Shown here piece after piece: positions 7,946 through 14,303 of a stretch of 16,085 nucleotides of DNA. The translations under genes and the position numbers were made by a program. The notes under the pieces are model-generated. The model had not been told where the DNA came from, searched no databases, and saw nothing but the letters and a program-made list of their open reading frames with translations. The first letter of the stretch is position 1, and each line of letters opens with the position of its first letter. The stretch is from CAYGZC01 sp964354225 (GTDB lineage Bacteria; Bacteroidota; Ignavibacteria; UBA10030; SZUA-254): contig CAYGZC010000085.1 of assembly GCA_964354225.1 (NCBI GenBank), positions 1-16,085 on the forward strand. Reading direction: 5' to 3'.

Positions 7946-10117
7946 ATGATTCCTGCAAGCATATCTTTATCATTTGGCGGGAGCTTGTTTGTTTTGATAC
8001 TTCTGGTTATCGTTGCGGTCGGGGGTGCGATACTTTTTTATCGTTATACATTGCCCCCGCTGCCCGCGCGTCTTCGGATTATCTTGTCGGTCTTGCGTTC
8101 GCTCTCACTTGTGTTGATTCTTTTAATTTTGTTCGAGCCGATACTTCGATTAGTAAGAAAAGATGAACAACCGCCGACTGTCGCTGTTCTTATTGATAAC
8201 ACACAAAGTATGACCATCAAAGATGGCAGTGGAGATCGTGCTGCAATTATGAAGCAATTGTTGCAGAAAAAGCAGCTTGGTAATGTACCCTCGAATGTGA
8301 GAGCAAAGTTTTTTACTTTCTCTTCAAAAATTCAACCAACACCGAGCGGTTCGGTTGATTTTCTTTCCTTCAACGGTGAAACGACCGATCTCTCAACGAT
8401 ACTCGCCGAGTTAAAAGAACAACTTCAGAGAGAAAACATTCAGGCGATTACACTTGTTACGGATGGAAATTATACGACGGGAAGGAATCCTCTCTATGAA
8501 GCGGAACTGTTAGGAATCCCGCTCTATACCGTAGGAATCGGAGATACGAATGAGCAAAAGGATATTCTGGTCGAAAAGTTAATTACTAATAATATTGCCT
8601 ATGCTGAAACGCGTGTGCCGGTTGATGTAACAATTAAAAGCTCCGGTTACAGCGGTGAGAATGTCGAGGTGGCACTCGCCGATGGCTCAACAATAATCGA
8701 CAGAAAAGTTGTGACTCTCCAACCGGGTACTCATGGATACCCCGTGAAGCTGTTTGTGGAGCCAAAGGAGGAGGGAACTAAGAAATATATAGTCAGCGTA
8801 TCAAAACTTCCAGGCGAATTAACCGAGAAGAACAACGCTCACCCGTTCTTCATGAAAATATTAAGGAGCAAATTGAAGGTATTGCTCCTCGCCGGCGCGC
8901 CAAATCCCGATGTTCCCGTTGTGCGGCAGGCGCTTATTGAGGATGAGCATTTATCGGTAAGATCGCTCGTTCAAAAAAATGCAGGTGAATTTTATGAAGG
9001 CAGATTCAATATCGCCGCCGTTGATAGTGCCGATTGTCTTGTGTTGATCGGTTTTCCCTCGTCTGCAACCGATGGGGCGACCATTAAACAGATTTGGGAT
9101 GTCGTTGATCAAAAGAAAAAACCGATATTATTTATCAACAGCAAGGCAATAAGTTATACAAAGCTGCAAATATTCGAGCCGATTTTACCTTTCACATGGT
9201 TAAATGCAAATACGGAAGAATTTTTGGTGTTTCCGTCAATAACTGAGCGGCAAAAGAATCATCCGCTAATAACGCTTGAAGGGAACACAACCGCCGATGG
9301 ATGGCAGCAACTGCCCCCGATTTACAAAACGCAGACTATTTTCCATGCGAAGCCGGAATCGGATGTGCTCGCTGCGGTAAAACTACAAAACATTGTTCTT
9401 GCCGAGCCGTTGGTTGCAACACGTAACATCAATCGACAAAAATCGTTTGCCATTTCCGGGCACGGTGTATGGCGGTGGCGGCTGCTTGCACAAGGAAATT
9501 CACAAACGGAAAAATTCTTCCCGCTCCTGATGTCTAACGCTGTCCGGTGGTTAACGACGAAGGAAGAAGATAAGAATGTTCGCATCACTCCGGTAAAGGA
9601 AACATTTACAACTGCGGAGCCGGTTGAGTTCACCGGACAAGTTTACGACGACCAGCTTAAGCCGGTGAGCGATGCCGAAGTGATTGTGGAGATCAGCAAG
9701 GAGAAAGAAAATTTCCACATTGCTTTAAATGCTGTTGGCAGCGGGCGATATGAGGGCTCACTTGACGGTATTGGCGAAGGCGACTACACGTTTACAGCAA
9801 AGGCAACTGCCGACAGCAGATTGTATGGTGAAGATAAAGGAAGATTCTCCGTTGGGCAGATGAACGTTGAGTTTCTTGAAACAAGAATGAACAAACCGCT
9901 GCTTGAACAGCTTGCCTACAGGACGGGCGGCAAGTATTACAATGTTGACGAGGCAGGCAAGACAGCAAACGATCTTGGTAAAGATGTAAAATTCTCACCA
10001 AAGGAAATTATACAGACAAATGAGATTGAGTTGTGGAACTGGCAATACCTTGCAGCAGCAATTATTCTCTTGCTTGGCATTGAGTGGTTTATGAGAAAAA
10101 GGAGTGGGATGTTGTAA
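7946..10117 (+). CDS. Membrane-anchored vWA-domain protein with a glutamine-amidotransferase-like domain
   Basis: This 723-residue inner-membrane protein has the topology of the Bat/MoxR-partner group. Two helices at about residues 12-32 and 44-67 are followed by a vWA domain (about 76-205), a large periplasmic region, and a last helix at about 700-716 with a basic tail (F-M-R-K-R). The MIDAS metal site reads D-N-T-Q-S (Asp84, Thr86, Ser88), with Thr in place of the first Ser of D-x-S-x-S, and a later T-D-G (Asp173) is kept. Residues about 309-415 (L-K-V-L-L-L-A-G-A-P-N onward) look like the class I amidotransferase-like fold found in related vWA membrane proteins; no catalytic Cys-His pair was identified. 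An Ig-like or carboxypeptidase-regulatory-like segment may lie near 570-640. The start is 4 nt after the protease gene and two genes after moxR, its probable ATPase partner. It ends the cluster, 15 nt from a convergent gene. Confidence 0.85.
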   Translation: MIPASISLSFGGSLFVLILLVIVAVGGAILFYRYTLPPLPARLRIILSVLRSLSLVLILLILFEPILRLVRKDEQPPTVAVLIDNTQSMTIKDGSGDRAAIMKQLLQKKQLGNVPSNVRAKFFTFSSKIQPTPSGSVDFLSFNGETTDLSTILAELKEQLQRENIQAITLVTDGNYTTGRNPLYEAELLGIPLYTVGIGDTNEQKDILVEKLITNNIAYAETRVPVDVTIKSSGYSGENVEVALADGSTIIDRKVVTLQPGTHGYPVKLFVEPKEEGTKKYIVSVSKLPGELTEKNNAHPFFMKILRSKLKVLLLAGAPNPDVPVVRQALIEDEHLSVRSLVQKNAGEFYEGRFNIAAVDSADCLVLIGFPSSATDGATIKQIWDVVDQKKKPILFINSKAISYTKLQIFEPILPFTWLNANTEEFLVFPSITERQKNHPLITLEGNTTADGWQQLPPIYKTQTIFHAKPESDVLAAVKLQNIVLAEPLVATRNINRQKSFAISGHGVWRWRLLAQGNSQTEKFFPLLMSNAVRWLTTKEEDKNVRITPVKETFTTAEPVEFTGQVYDDQLKPVSDAEVIVEISKEKENFHIALNAVGSGRYEGSLDGIGEGDYTFTAKATADSRLYGEDKGRFSVGQMNVEFLETRMNKPLLEQLAYRTGGKYYNVDEAGKTANDLGKDVKFSPKEIIQTNEIELWNWQYLAAAIILLLGIEWFMRKRSGML

Positions 10118-10132
10118 GAATTTTATTGTCGG

Positions 10133-11596
10133 TTATTTGATCAATAGTAGTTTCTTTGTTGCAACATAGTTGTCCACTTGAAGACGATAGTAATACAATC
10201 CGCTTGCTAAATCATTGCCATTAAGACTCACAGATTTATATCCCGGTTCTTCAATACTATTTACAAGTACAAATACTTCTCTTCCTAACAAATCAAATAC
10301 TTTAAGTGTTACTTTACTATGAAATGGTAATTGATATGATATTATTGTCATTGAATTAAATGGATTAGGGTAGTTTTGATCGAGGACGTATTGAGTCGGA
10401 AGTATATCATTGTTTTTTCCGACTGAGAGCAAGCCATCGTCTGTGATTTTCAGGAGGTATACGGCCGGGTAGGAAGATCCTGTGATGATGAAACCACCAT
10501 CCGATGTTTGCTCTGCGGAGTTGGCAGTTGTATTACCTCCGGCATTTCCGTATAATCGAGTCCAAACCGTATCTCCACAAGAGTTTGTCTTCAAGAGATA
10601 GATTCTTATTTCCACGTAAGGTGTGGTTCGATTTGTCATTATAAAAAATCCACTATCTGAGGTTTGTCGTACAATCACGTTGTTGGGATTACCTTGTGTG
10701 AAGTAATTGCCATTAGCAGGGTAAAAATGAGTCCACTCAACGGCTCTAGTATCATCGAGCTTCTGTAAATAAATAATTCTACAACTGTCATCATTGCACT
10801 GCATAATAAATCCTGTTACAATTAAGCCATCGTCCAGAGTTTGACGGATTGACATTGCAAATGTGATATTGCCTCCACCATACAATTTAGACCAGAGTAC
10901 GTTGCCAAGAGAATCGGTCTTTACAATCCAAGCACTATCAGAATAGGAACCTGCCAATAGATACCCACCATCATTTGTTATGAGAAGGTCATTAAACGTG
11001 ATGGATCGGTTAGTGCGAAATAACTTTGTCCACACAGTGTCACCAAACGCATTAAGTCGTATGAGGACGCCGCAACTGTCGTTGTCTAATGTGGCGTAAG
11101 AGTAACCTGCAATTATGAATCCACCGTCGGAGGTTTGTTGCACGCAAGTTCCTTGATCCGTGAAATCAATATTATATATCTTATTCCATTGCTCAGAACC
11201 GAGTGAATCGGTCTTAATTGCTACGAAATCATTACCAAACGGACCAAAATATGAATTTGATCCGATTATTATATAGCCACGATCAGAACATTGTCGAACT
11301 GAATATCCAGAAGATGAGAGCCCGGAAAGGAAGATATTCGTCCATAATGTATCACCATATTCATTGGTTTTTATTAAATAGACCTGTGGACGCCCATGTC
11401 GCGGATCCGTTGAGGTTGCACCCGCAATTATATATCCACCATCAAGAGTTTGCTGAACAGAATAACCATAATTTCCCATACTACTACGAATGAAAAACTT
11501 TTCAAAAGAGATTTTCTGGCTCATTAATTTCGTTGGAGTTAGTACAAAAGCCAATGAGCAAAATAAAATTAAAGTGCACGATTTATGCATGTGCAT
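10133..11596 (-). CDS. Secreted seven-repeat (probable beta-propeller) protein with T9SS sorting domain
   Basis: This 487-residue exported protein has a signal peptide at about residues 1-26. Seven repeats of roughly 45-60 residues fill about 40-395. Each has a Q-T-x-D-G-G-[YF]-I-I-x-G stretch and then [IL]-K-T-[DN]-x-x-G-[DN]-x-x-W-x-K-x-[FY]. Seven such units suggest a seven-bladed propeller; this is inferred from repeat number and strand pattern. Residues about 398-487 are a type A T9SS sorting domain: D-Q-N-Y-P-N-P-F-N, V-F-D-L-L-G-R-E-V and a final K-K-L-L-L-I-K. The ATG at 11596 is chosen because AAGGA lies 7 nt upstream (11604-11608); a second ATG two codons later is less well spaced. 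It converges on the vWA gene with only 15 nt between and no evident hairpin. No enzymatic motif is seen; a surface adhesion or binding role is only a guess. Confidence 0.85.
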   Translation of the reverse strand: MHMHKSCTLILFCSLAFVLTPTKLMSQKISFEKFFIRSSMGNYGYSVQQTLDGGYIIAGATSTDPRHGRPQVYLIKTNEYGDTLWTNIFLSGLSSSGYSVRQCSDRGYIIIGSNSYFGPFGNDFVAIKTDSLGSEQWNKIYNIDFTDQGTCVQQTSDGGFIIAGYSYATLDNDSCGVLIRLNAFGDTVWTKLFRTNRSITFNDLLITNDGGYLLAGSYSDSAWIVKTDSLGNVLWSKLYGGGNITFAMSIRQTLDDGLIVTGFIMQCNDDSCRIIYLQKLDDTRAVEWTHFYPANGNYFTQGNPNNVIVRQTSDSGFFIMTNRTTPYVEIRIYLLKTNSCGDTVWTRLYGNAGGNTTANSAEQTSDGGFIITGSSYPAVYLLKITDDGLLSVGKNNDILPTQYVLDQNYPNPFNSMTIISYQLPFHSKVTLKVFDLLGREVFVLVNSIEEPGYKSVSLNGNDLASGLYYYRLQVDNYVATKKLLLIK

Positions 11597-12007
11597 TATT
11601 CATTCCTTCTGAAATGTAAAAATGGCAATTGCAGTTAACTAGTGTACTAACGAATAACGTATATCCACCCAATACTTCGTGATAAACATCCATAATTATC
11701 GGAATGTTATATCGCTTTGGGCTAATCCATCGCCGCATCATCTGGATTAATAATCTTTCCAGGTACTTGTTAAAATGTTTAATAATTTTAGTCATTTGGG
11801 AATCAACGTTGTTCGACAAGATCGCAATTTATTTCTACGCTCCATTCCCTATTATCCATTGCATAAATAGTACAAAAAATTCTTGCTATTGTCAACCGTT
11901 TTGTTTCCCAGCCAGCGGGATGCTGTGCTAAGTACCAAATTGTTGGATTATATGCAAAAATACTCATCCCTATCCCTGCTTTGGAGATGTCTAAAAAGAC
12001 CTAGACT

Positions 12008-12100
12008 ATCACTCCCGTCCCGACTTGTCGGGATTGTCGGGAGTCCAGTGCTCAGATTTTGCAAATTTCTGGATTCCCGATTGAAGCATTCGGGAATGAC
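12008..12100. repeat. REP-like palindromic element
   Basis: Two strong inverted repeats sit close together. The first is nested: outer arms ACTCCCG (12011-12017) and CGGGAGT (12038-12044), inner arms TCCCGAC (12018-12024) and GTCGGGA (12027-12033) around a TT loop. Its right side contains a tandem 9-bp duplication of TTGTCGGGA (12025-12042). The second has perfect 8-bp arms ATTCCCGA (12073-12080) and TCGGGAAT (12090-12097), then GAC. The ATTCCCG...CGGGAATGAC form resembles the dispersed intergenic palindromes of many bacteria whose translation gives spurious peptides such as V-I-P-A-K-A-G-I-Q. No transposase is nearby, so mobility would depend on an element elsewhere. Confidence 0.6.
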
Positions 12101-12122
12101 ATGGCACTTTTTACTTTTTTGT

Positions 12123-12145
12123 CAACCCCGTTCGGGTGGGGGTTG
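12123..12145. repeat. GC-rich inverted repeat
   Basis: CAACCCC (12123-12129) pairs with GGGGTTG (12139-12145) around a 9-nt loop; an alternative short hairpin CCCG-TT-CGGG lies inside. There is no T-run on either side, so a terminator role is unlikely. It may belong to the same repeat cluster as the palindromes just upstream. Confidence 0.45.
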
Positions 12146-12350
12146 AGTTCGATTAGAGTAGTATTTCCAGCAACCAAATTGTTAATGGGACACAAAGTAC
12201 GTAACGTTAGTTAGTAATGATTTGTTATCAACATAATAAATCAGAGTGAGTTTGTTAAAGAGTGATGAGGATTGAGGAGGTTAAAAATTGGAGAGGATGT
12301 AAGGTGCCCTTCTGGATACCTTCAAAACTATAGTTGCTAACTGTACAAGC

Positions 12351-12467
12351 TTAGTGAAGTATTACCATCAGTGTGTTGACGATACCGAGGAACAAATAGC
12401 CCGTGATCGCAGCTCCAACAACCCACCAAAATGTAATTGATATTTTTTCTTCTAATGTTATTGTCAT
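12351..12467 (-). CDS. Candidate small membrane protein, 38 residues
   Basis: I do not recognise this protein. It begins M-T-I-T-L-E-E-K and continues into one long hydrophobic stretch (about residues 9-36, with F-W-W-V-V-G-A-A and L-F-L-G-I-V-N-T), ending I-L-H. That is the shape of a single-span small membrane protein. Support for it being real: a promoter-like pair upstream (TTGCTA-17 bp-TATATT, 12498-12526) would start transcription about 23 nt before the ATG, and the gene would follow the receiver gene's terminator hairpin. Against it: the nearest Shine-Dalgarno-like AGGA (12483-12486) is 15 nt from the ATG, which is far. It could also be a fragment of a larger permease. No homology could be tested. 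Confidence 0.42.
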   Translation of the reverse strand: MTITLEEKISITFWWVVGAAITGYLFLGIVNTLMVILH

Positions 12468-12497
12468 GATTAAATCGGCATATCCTATTCTATACAA

Positions 12498-12526
12498 AAT
12501 ATACTTCCATCAATGATAAATAGCAA
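12498..12526 (-). promoter_or_regulatory. Candidate promoter for the small membrane ORF
   Basis: On the minus strand, TTGCTA (12521-12526) and TATATT (12498-12503) are separated by 17 bp, placing a start near 12491. Its -35 box overlaps the T-rich tail of the upstream hairpin, as would be expected of back-to-back transcription units. Confidence 0.38.
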
Positions 12527-12561
12527 GAGAAAAATTCACTCCTTAGGTTTTTAGTGAATTT
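12524..12561 (-). terminator. Probable terminator of the receiver gene
   Basis: On the minus strand, AAATTCACT (12553-12561) and AGTGAATTT (12532-12540) form a perfect 9-bp stem with a 12-nt loop, followed by a TTCTCTT tail. It lies about 47 nt after the receiver stop codon. The stem is AT-rich, so termination may be partial. Confidence 0.5.
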
Positions 12562-12607
12562 ACCCGATATTCTGTAGAAAATAAATAAGTAAAATGGTCA
12601 GTAACGG

Positions 12608-12991
12608 TTACTTATCGGATTTCTCTACGATGCTTCGAATTGATTGATGGATCTCGTGCATGTCAACCCTTCCCTTTCTAAGATAAGGAATACCATGCAT
12701 CTTCAGCTCGGTAATATCCTTCACATCCAGATCGCGCCCGGTTATAACGATGATCGGAATGTTTTTATGTTTCGCATTTGCCTTGATCTCCCGGATAAGG
12801 TCAAACCCGCTTAGTCGATTTAGAGCAAGATCCATAATGATGGCAGTGGGTTTTTCTTTATCCACCCAGTGGAGAAAATTTTCCTCGAGTGGAAATACGA
12901 TACCCTTGAAGCCCTCATCTTCAACAACATATTTCATAAGCTCCGAAAATCCCGGGCTGTCTTCAACAATAAGTACTGATTTTTTTTTCAT
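12608..12991 (-). CDS. Single-domain CheY-like response regulator receiver
   Basis: This 127-residue cytoplasmic phospho-receiver has no output domain. The acidic pocket is Glu10-Asp11 in V-L-I-V-E-D-S, the phosphorylated residue is Asp54 in I-I-M-D-L-A, the conserved Thr is Thr84 in I-V-I-T-G-R-D, and the conserved Lys is Lys106 in Y-L-R-K-G. All key positions are therefore present. The usual aromatic switch position is near Y103, next to that lysine. No histidine kinase is adjacent, so it is an orphan in this view; it may act by protein contact, as CheY or Spo0F do. It is divergent from rplU, and no clear ribosome site precedes the ATG. A small ORF and a terminator hairpin lie downstream. 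Confidence 0.9.
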   Translation of the reverse strand: MKKKSVLIVEDSPGFSELMKYVVEDEGFKGIVFPLEENFLHWVDKEKPTAIIMDLALNRLSGFDLIREIKANAKHKNIPIIVITGRDLDVKDITELKMHGIPYLRKGRVDMHEIHQSIRSIVEKSDK

Positions 12992-13086
12992 GTGTCAACA
13001 ATGAGATAATGTCATTAGGAATAATGTAGTACAGCTTGTTCCCCGATAACGAAGATACTGATCTATATGAATTGAATTTCCTAAAT

Positions 13087-13115
13087 AACATAGATAAATG
13101 CGCAATAAAAGTCAA
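13087..13115 (-). promoter_or_regulatory. Candidate promoter for the receiver gene
   Basis: On the minus strand, TTGACT (13110-13115) and TATGTT (13087-13092) are 17 bp apart. The leader would be about 90 nt. Its -35 box is a mirror image of the rplU -35 box 14 bp away. Confidence 0.45.
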
Positions 13116-13130
13116 ACAAAATCTTTATCT

Positions 13131-13159
13131 TTGACTTTCAGGCAAAATATTCGTAAATT
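13131..13159 (+). promoter_or_regulatory. Candidate promoter for rplU-rpmA
   Basis: TTGACT (13131-13136) and TAAATT (13154-13159) are separated by 17 bp. Transcription would start near 13166 and give a leader of about 40 nt before the rplU ATG, with AAGGGG at 13192-13197 as ribosome site. The leader is too short for an obvious autoregulatory structure. Confidence 0.5.
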
Positions 13160-13205
13160 GAGTCCAGAAATTTGGAAAAATCATTCAAAATAAGGGGAAT
13201 TTATT

Positions 13206-13514
13206 ATGTTTGCGGTAGTTGATATTGGTGGTCAGCAGCTTAAAGTAAGCCCCGGCGCGCGGGTATTTGTACCAAGGTTATCTGCAGCGATAGGAAGTAC
13301 GGTGAAATTCGATCGTGTGTTACTCATGGCGGATGAAAAAAATGTTCAGATTGGAAATCCATTTATAAAGGATCATTCGGTTGCTGCAAAAATCATCGGT
13401 AATATTAAAGATGAAAAAGTGATCGTTTTTAAGAAAAAGAAACGTAAAGGATACCGTGTCCGTCGCGGGCATCGGCAGCAATATACCGAAATTGAAATAA
13501 CAGATATTGGTTAA
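13206..13514 (+). CDS. rplU: 50S ribosomal protein L21
   Basis: L21 is a structural protein of the large ribosomal subunit that binds 23S rRNA and contacts L20. The 102-residue length is normal. The start M-F-A-V-V-D-I-G-G-Q-Q-L-K-V is the family signature, the G-N-P motif is at the expected middle position, and the C-terminal half carries the basic stretch F-K-K-K-K-R-K-G-Y-R with R-R-G-H-R-Q. A strong AAGGGG lies 8 nt before the ATG. rpmA follows after 12 nt, the standard bacterial pairing. Confidence 0.98.
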   Translation: MFAVVDIGGQQLKVSPGARVFVPRLSAAIGSTVKFDRVLLMADEKNVQIGNPFIKDHSVAAKIIGNIKDEKVIVFKKKKRKGYRVRRGHRQQYTEIEITDIG

Positions 13515-13526
13515 GGAGAAAATTGT

Positions 13527-13781
13527 ATGGCTCATAAAAAAGGCGGCGGAAGCTCAAGAAATGGACGGGACAGTAATTCTCAGCGCTTAGGTGTAAAAAG
13601 ATTTGGCGGTGAGAAAGTCAGCGCAGGAAGTATTATCGTTCGTCAGCGTGGAACGAGATTCACGCCCGGCGTGAACGTTGGTATCGGCAGTGATGATACA
13701 CTCTTTGCTATGAGTGACGGTATCGTTCAATTCCATAAGTATAGTAAAGCAAAAAAAGTGGTGAATATTATTCAGGCATGA
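13527..13781 (+). CDS. rpmA: 50S ribosomal protein L27
   Basis: L27 sits near the peptidyl-transferase centre and helps position tRNA. The 84-residue product starts directly with M-A-H-K-K-G-G-G-S-S-R-N-G-R-D-S, the canonical N terminus, with no cleavable extension of the Firmicute type. L-G-V-K-R-F-G-G and I-V-R-Q-R-G-T are also typical. AAGGAG lies 8 nt before the ATG. It ends the rplU-rpmA unit, and a strong hairpin terminator follows. obgE, a frequent next gene, is absent here. Confidence 0.98.
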   Translation: MAHKKGGGSSRNGRDSNSQRLGVKRFGGEKVSAGSIIVRQRGTRFTPGVNVGIGSDDTLFAMSDGIVQFHKYSKAKKVVNIIQA

Positions 13782-13810
13782 TATTCGTTTCATAATTGCC
13801 TCCATGATGT

Positions 13811-13850
13811 AAAAAGCCATCTCGAAAAATCGGGATGGCTTTTTGTTTTA
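13811..13850. terminator. Strong, probably bidirectional rho-independent terminator
   Basis: AAAAAGCCATC (13811-13821) pairs perfectly with GATGGCTTTTT (13834-13844). Four further pairs inside, one of them a wobble, extend the stem to 15 bp around an AAAA loop. T-runs flank it on both strands, so it can end both rpmA (plus) and the converging ATPase gene (minus). Confidence 0.9.
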
Positions 13851-13873
13851 CTTCTTACATTATTAGTAACAGA

Positions 13874-14296
13874 TCAATTTACTTTTATTCTCATTACTAC
13901 GGCAGATCCGTTTTTTGTATGTTCAAACTCAACTTCATCCATTAACGAGCGCATAAGAAAAACTCCTCTGCCGTTCTCACGTAATATATTTTCTTCTGCC
14001 AATGGATCGGGAAGTGCCTCCGGATTTATACCCGGTCCTTCATCCTCGACAGTGACTGTGAAAATTTTCTGAACAAACTCACAGATCAAGGTTACCTTTT
14101 TTTTCGGATCCCGCTTATTACCGTGAATGATGCCGTTGTTTACCGCTTCTGTTGTTGCAACAAGGATCTTGTTGAATTGTGATTCATCGAGATGCAATCT
14201 CTTGCAGACTGTTTCAATAAAAGTTTCTACCTTTGTGACCTGCTGTGGGTCGCTTTTAAGAACTAATACTTCTTTAAGATGCTGTTGTTGAGACAT
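13874..14296 (-). CDS. RsbW/SpoIIAB-like serine-kinase/anti-sigma-type ATPase (HATPase_c)
   Basis: This 140-residue standalone GHKL ATPase resembles RsbW and SpoIIAB, which bind or phosphorylate partner-switching proteins. The N box is E-A-V-N-N-G-I-I-H-G-N-K (about residues 50-61), the G1 box is D-E-G-P-G-I-N, and the G2 box is G-R-G-V-F-L-M-R-S-L-M-D-E-V, so the nucleotide pocket is complete. The length is normal for the family. It starts 7 nt after the outer-membrane protein gene, so it is probably co-transcribed with it. No STAS anti-sigma antagonist, SpoIIE-like phosphatase or sigma factor is visible nearby. No ribosome site precedes the ATG. Whether it has a kinase or anti-sigma role cannot be decided from sequence. 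Confidence 0.88.
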   Translation of the reverse strand: MSQQQHLKEVLVLKSDPQQVTKVETFIETVCKRLHLDESQFNKILVATTEAVNNGIIHGNKRDPKKKVTLICEFVQKIFTVTVEDEGPGINPEALPDPLAEENILRENGRGVFLMRSLMDEVEFEHTKNGSAVVMRIKVN

Positions 14297-14303
14297 AAAA
14301 AAT

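Larger units (their letters stand above)
11934..12183. repeat. 11-bp direct repeat flanking the palindromic cluster
   Basis: ACCAAATTGTT occurs at 11934-11944 and again, identically, at 12173-12183, enclosing 228 bp that contain the palindromes. A second shared word, TTGTCAACC, occurs at 11889-11897 and 12119-12127. The 11-bp pair could be a target-site duplication left by an inserted element; that is inference, and chance in AT-rich DNA cannot be excluded. Confidence 0.45.
11597..12350. other. Gene-poor spacer, about 750 nt
   Basis: I see no convincing gene here. The stretch holds a palindromic repeat cluster (12008-12100), a GC-rich hairpin (12123-12145) and an 11-bp direct repeat on either side of them. 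The remaining parts, 11609-11930 and 12190-12350, are AT-rich with short open frames lacking family resemblance. Confidence 0.7.

Noticed and set aside
10118..10132. Terminator between the convergent vWA and seven-repeat genes
   Set aside because: The gap is only 15 nt and no stem could be formed.
11583..11819. Open frame of 78 codons on the minus strand
   Set aside because: It runs into the start of the seven-repeat gene and its ribosome site, with no family resemblance and no ribosome site of its own.
12123..12145. GC-rich hairpin as a terminator
   Set aside because: There is no T-run after it on either strand and no gene ends nearby.
11883..12146. Open frame of 87 codons on the plus strand
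   Set aside because: It runs through the palindromic repeats and includes the peptide L-D-S-R-L-K-H-S-G-M-T, typical of translated intergenic repeats; no ribosome site.
11597..12607. CRISPR array, tRNA or insertion sequence in the spacer
   Set aside because: Repeats are too few and irregular for a CRISPR array, no cloverleaf was evident by eye, and no transposase fragment is encoded.
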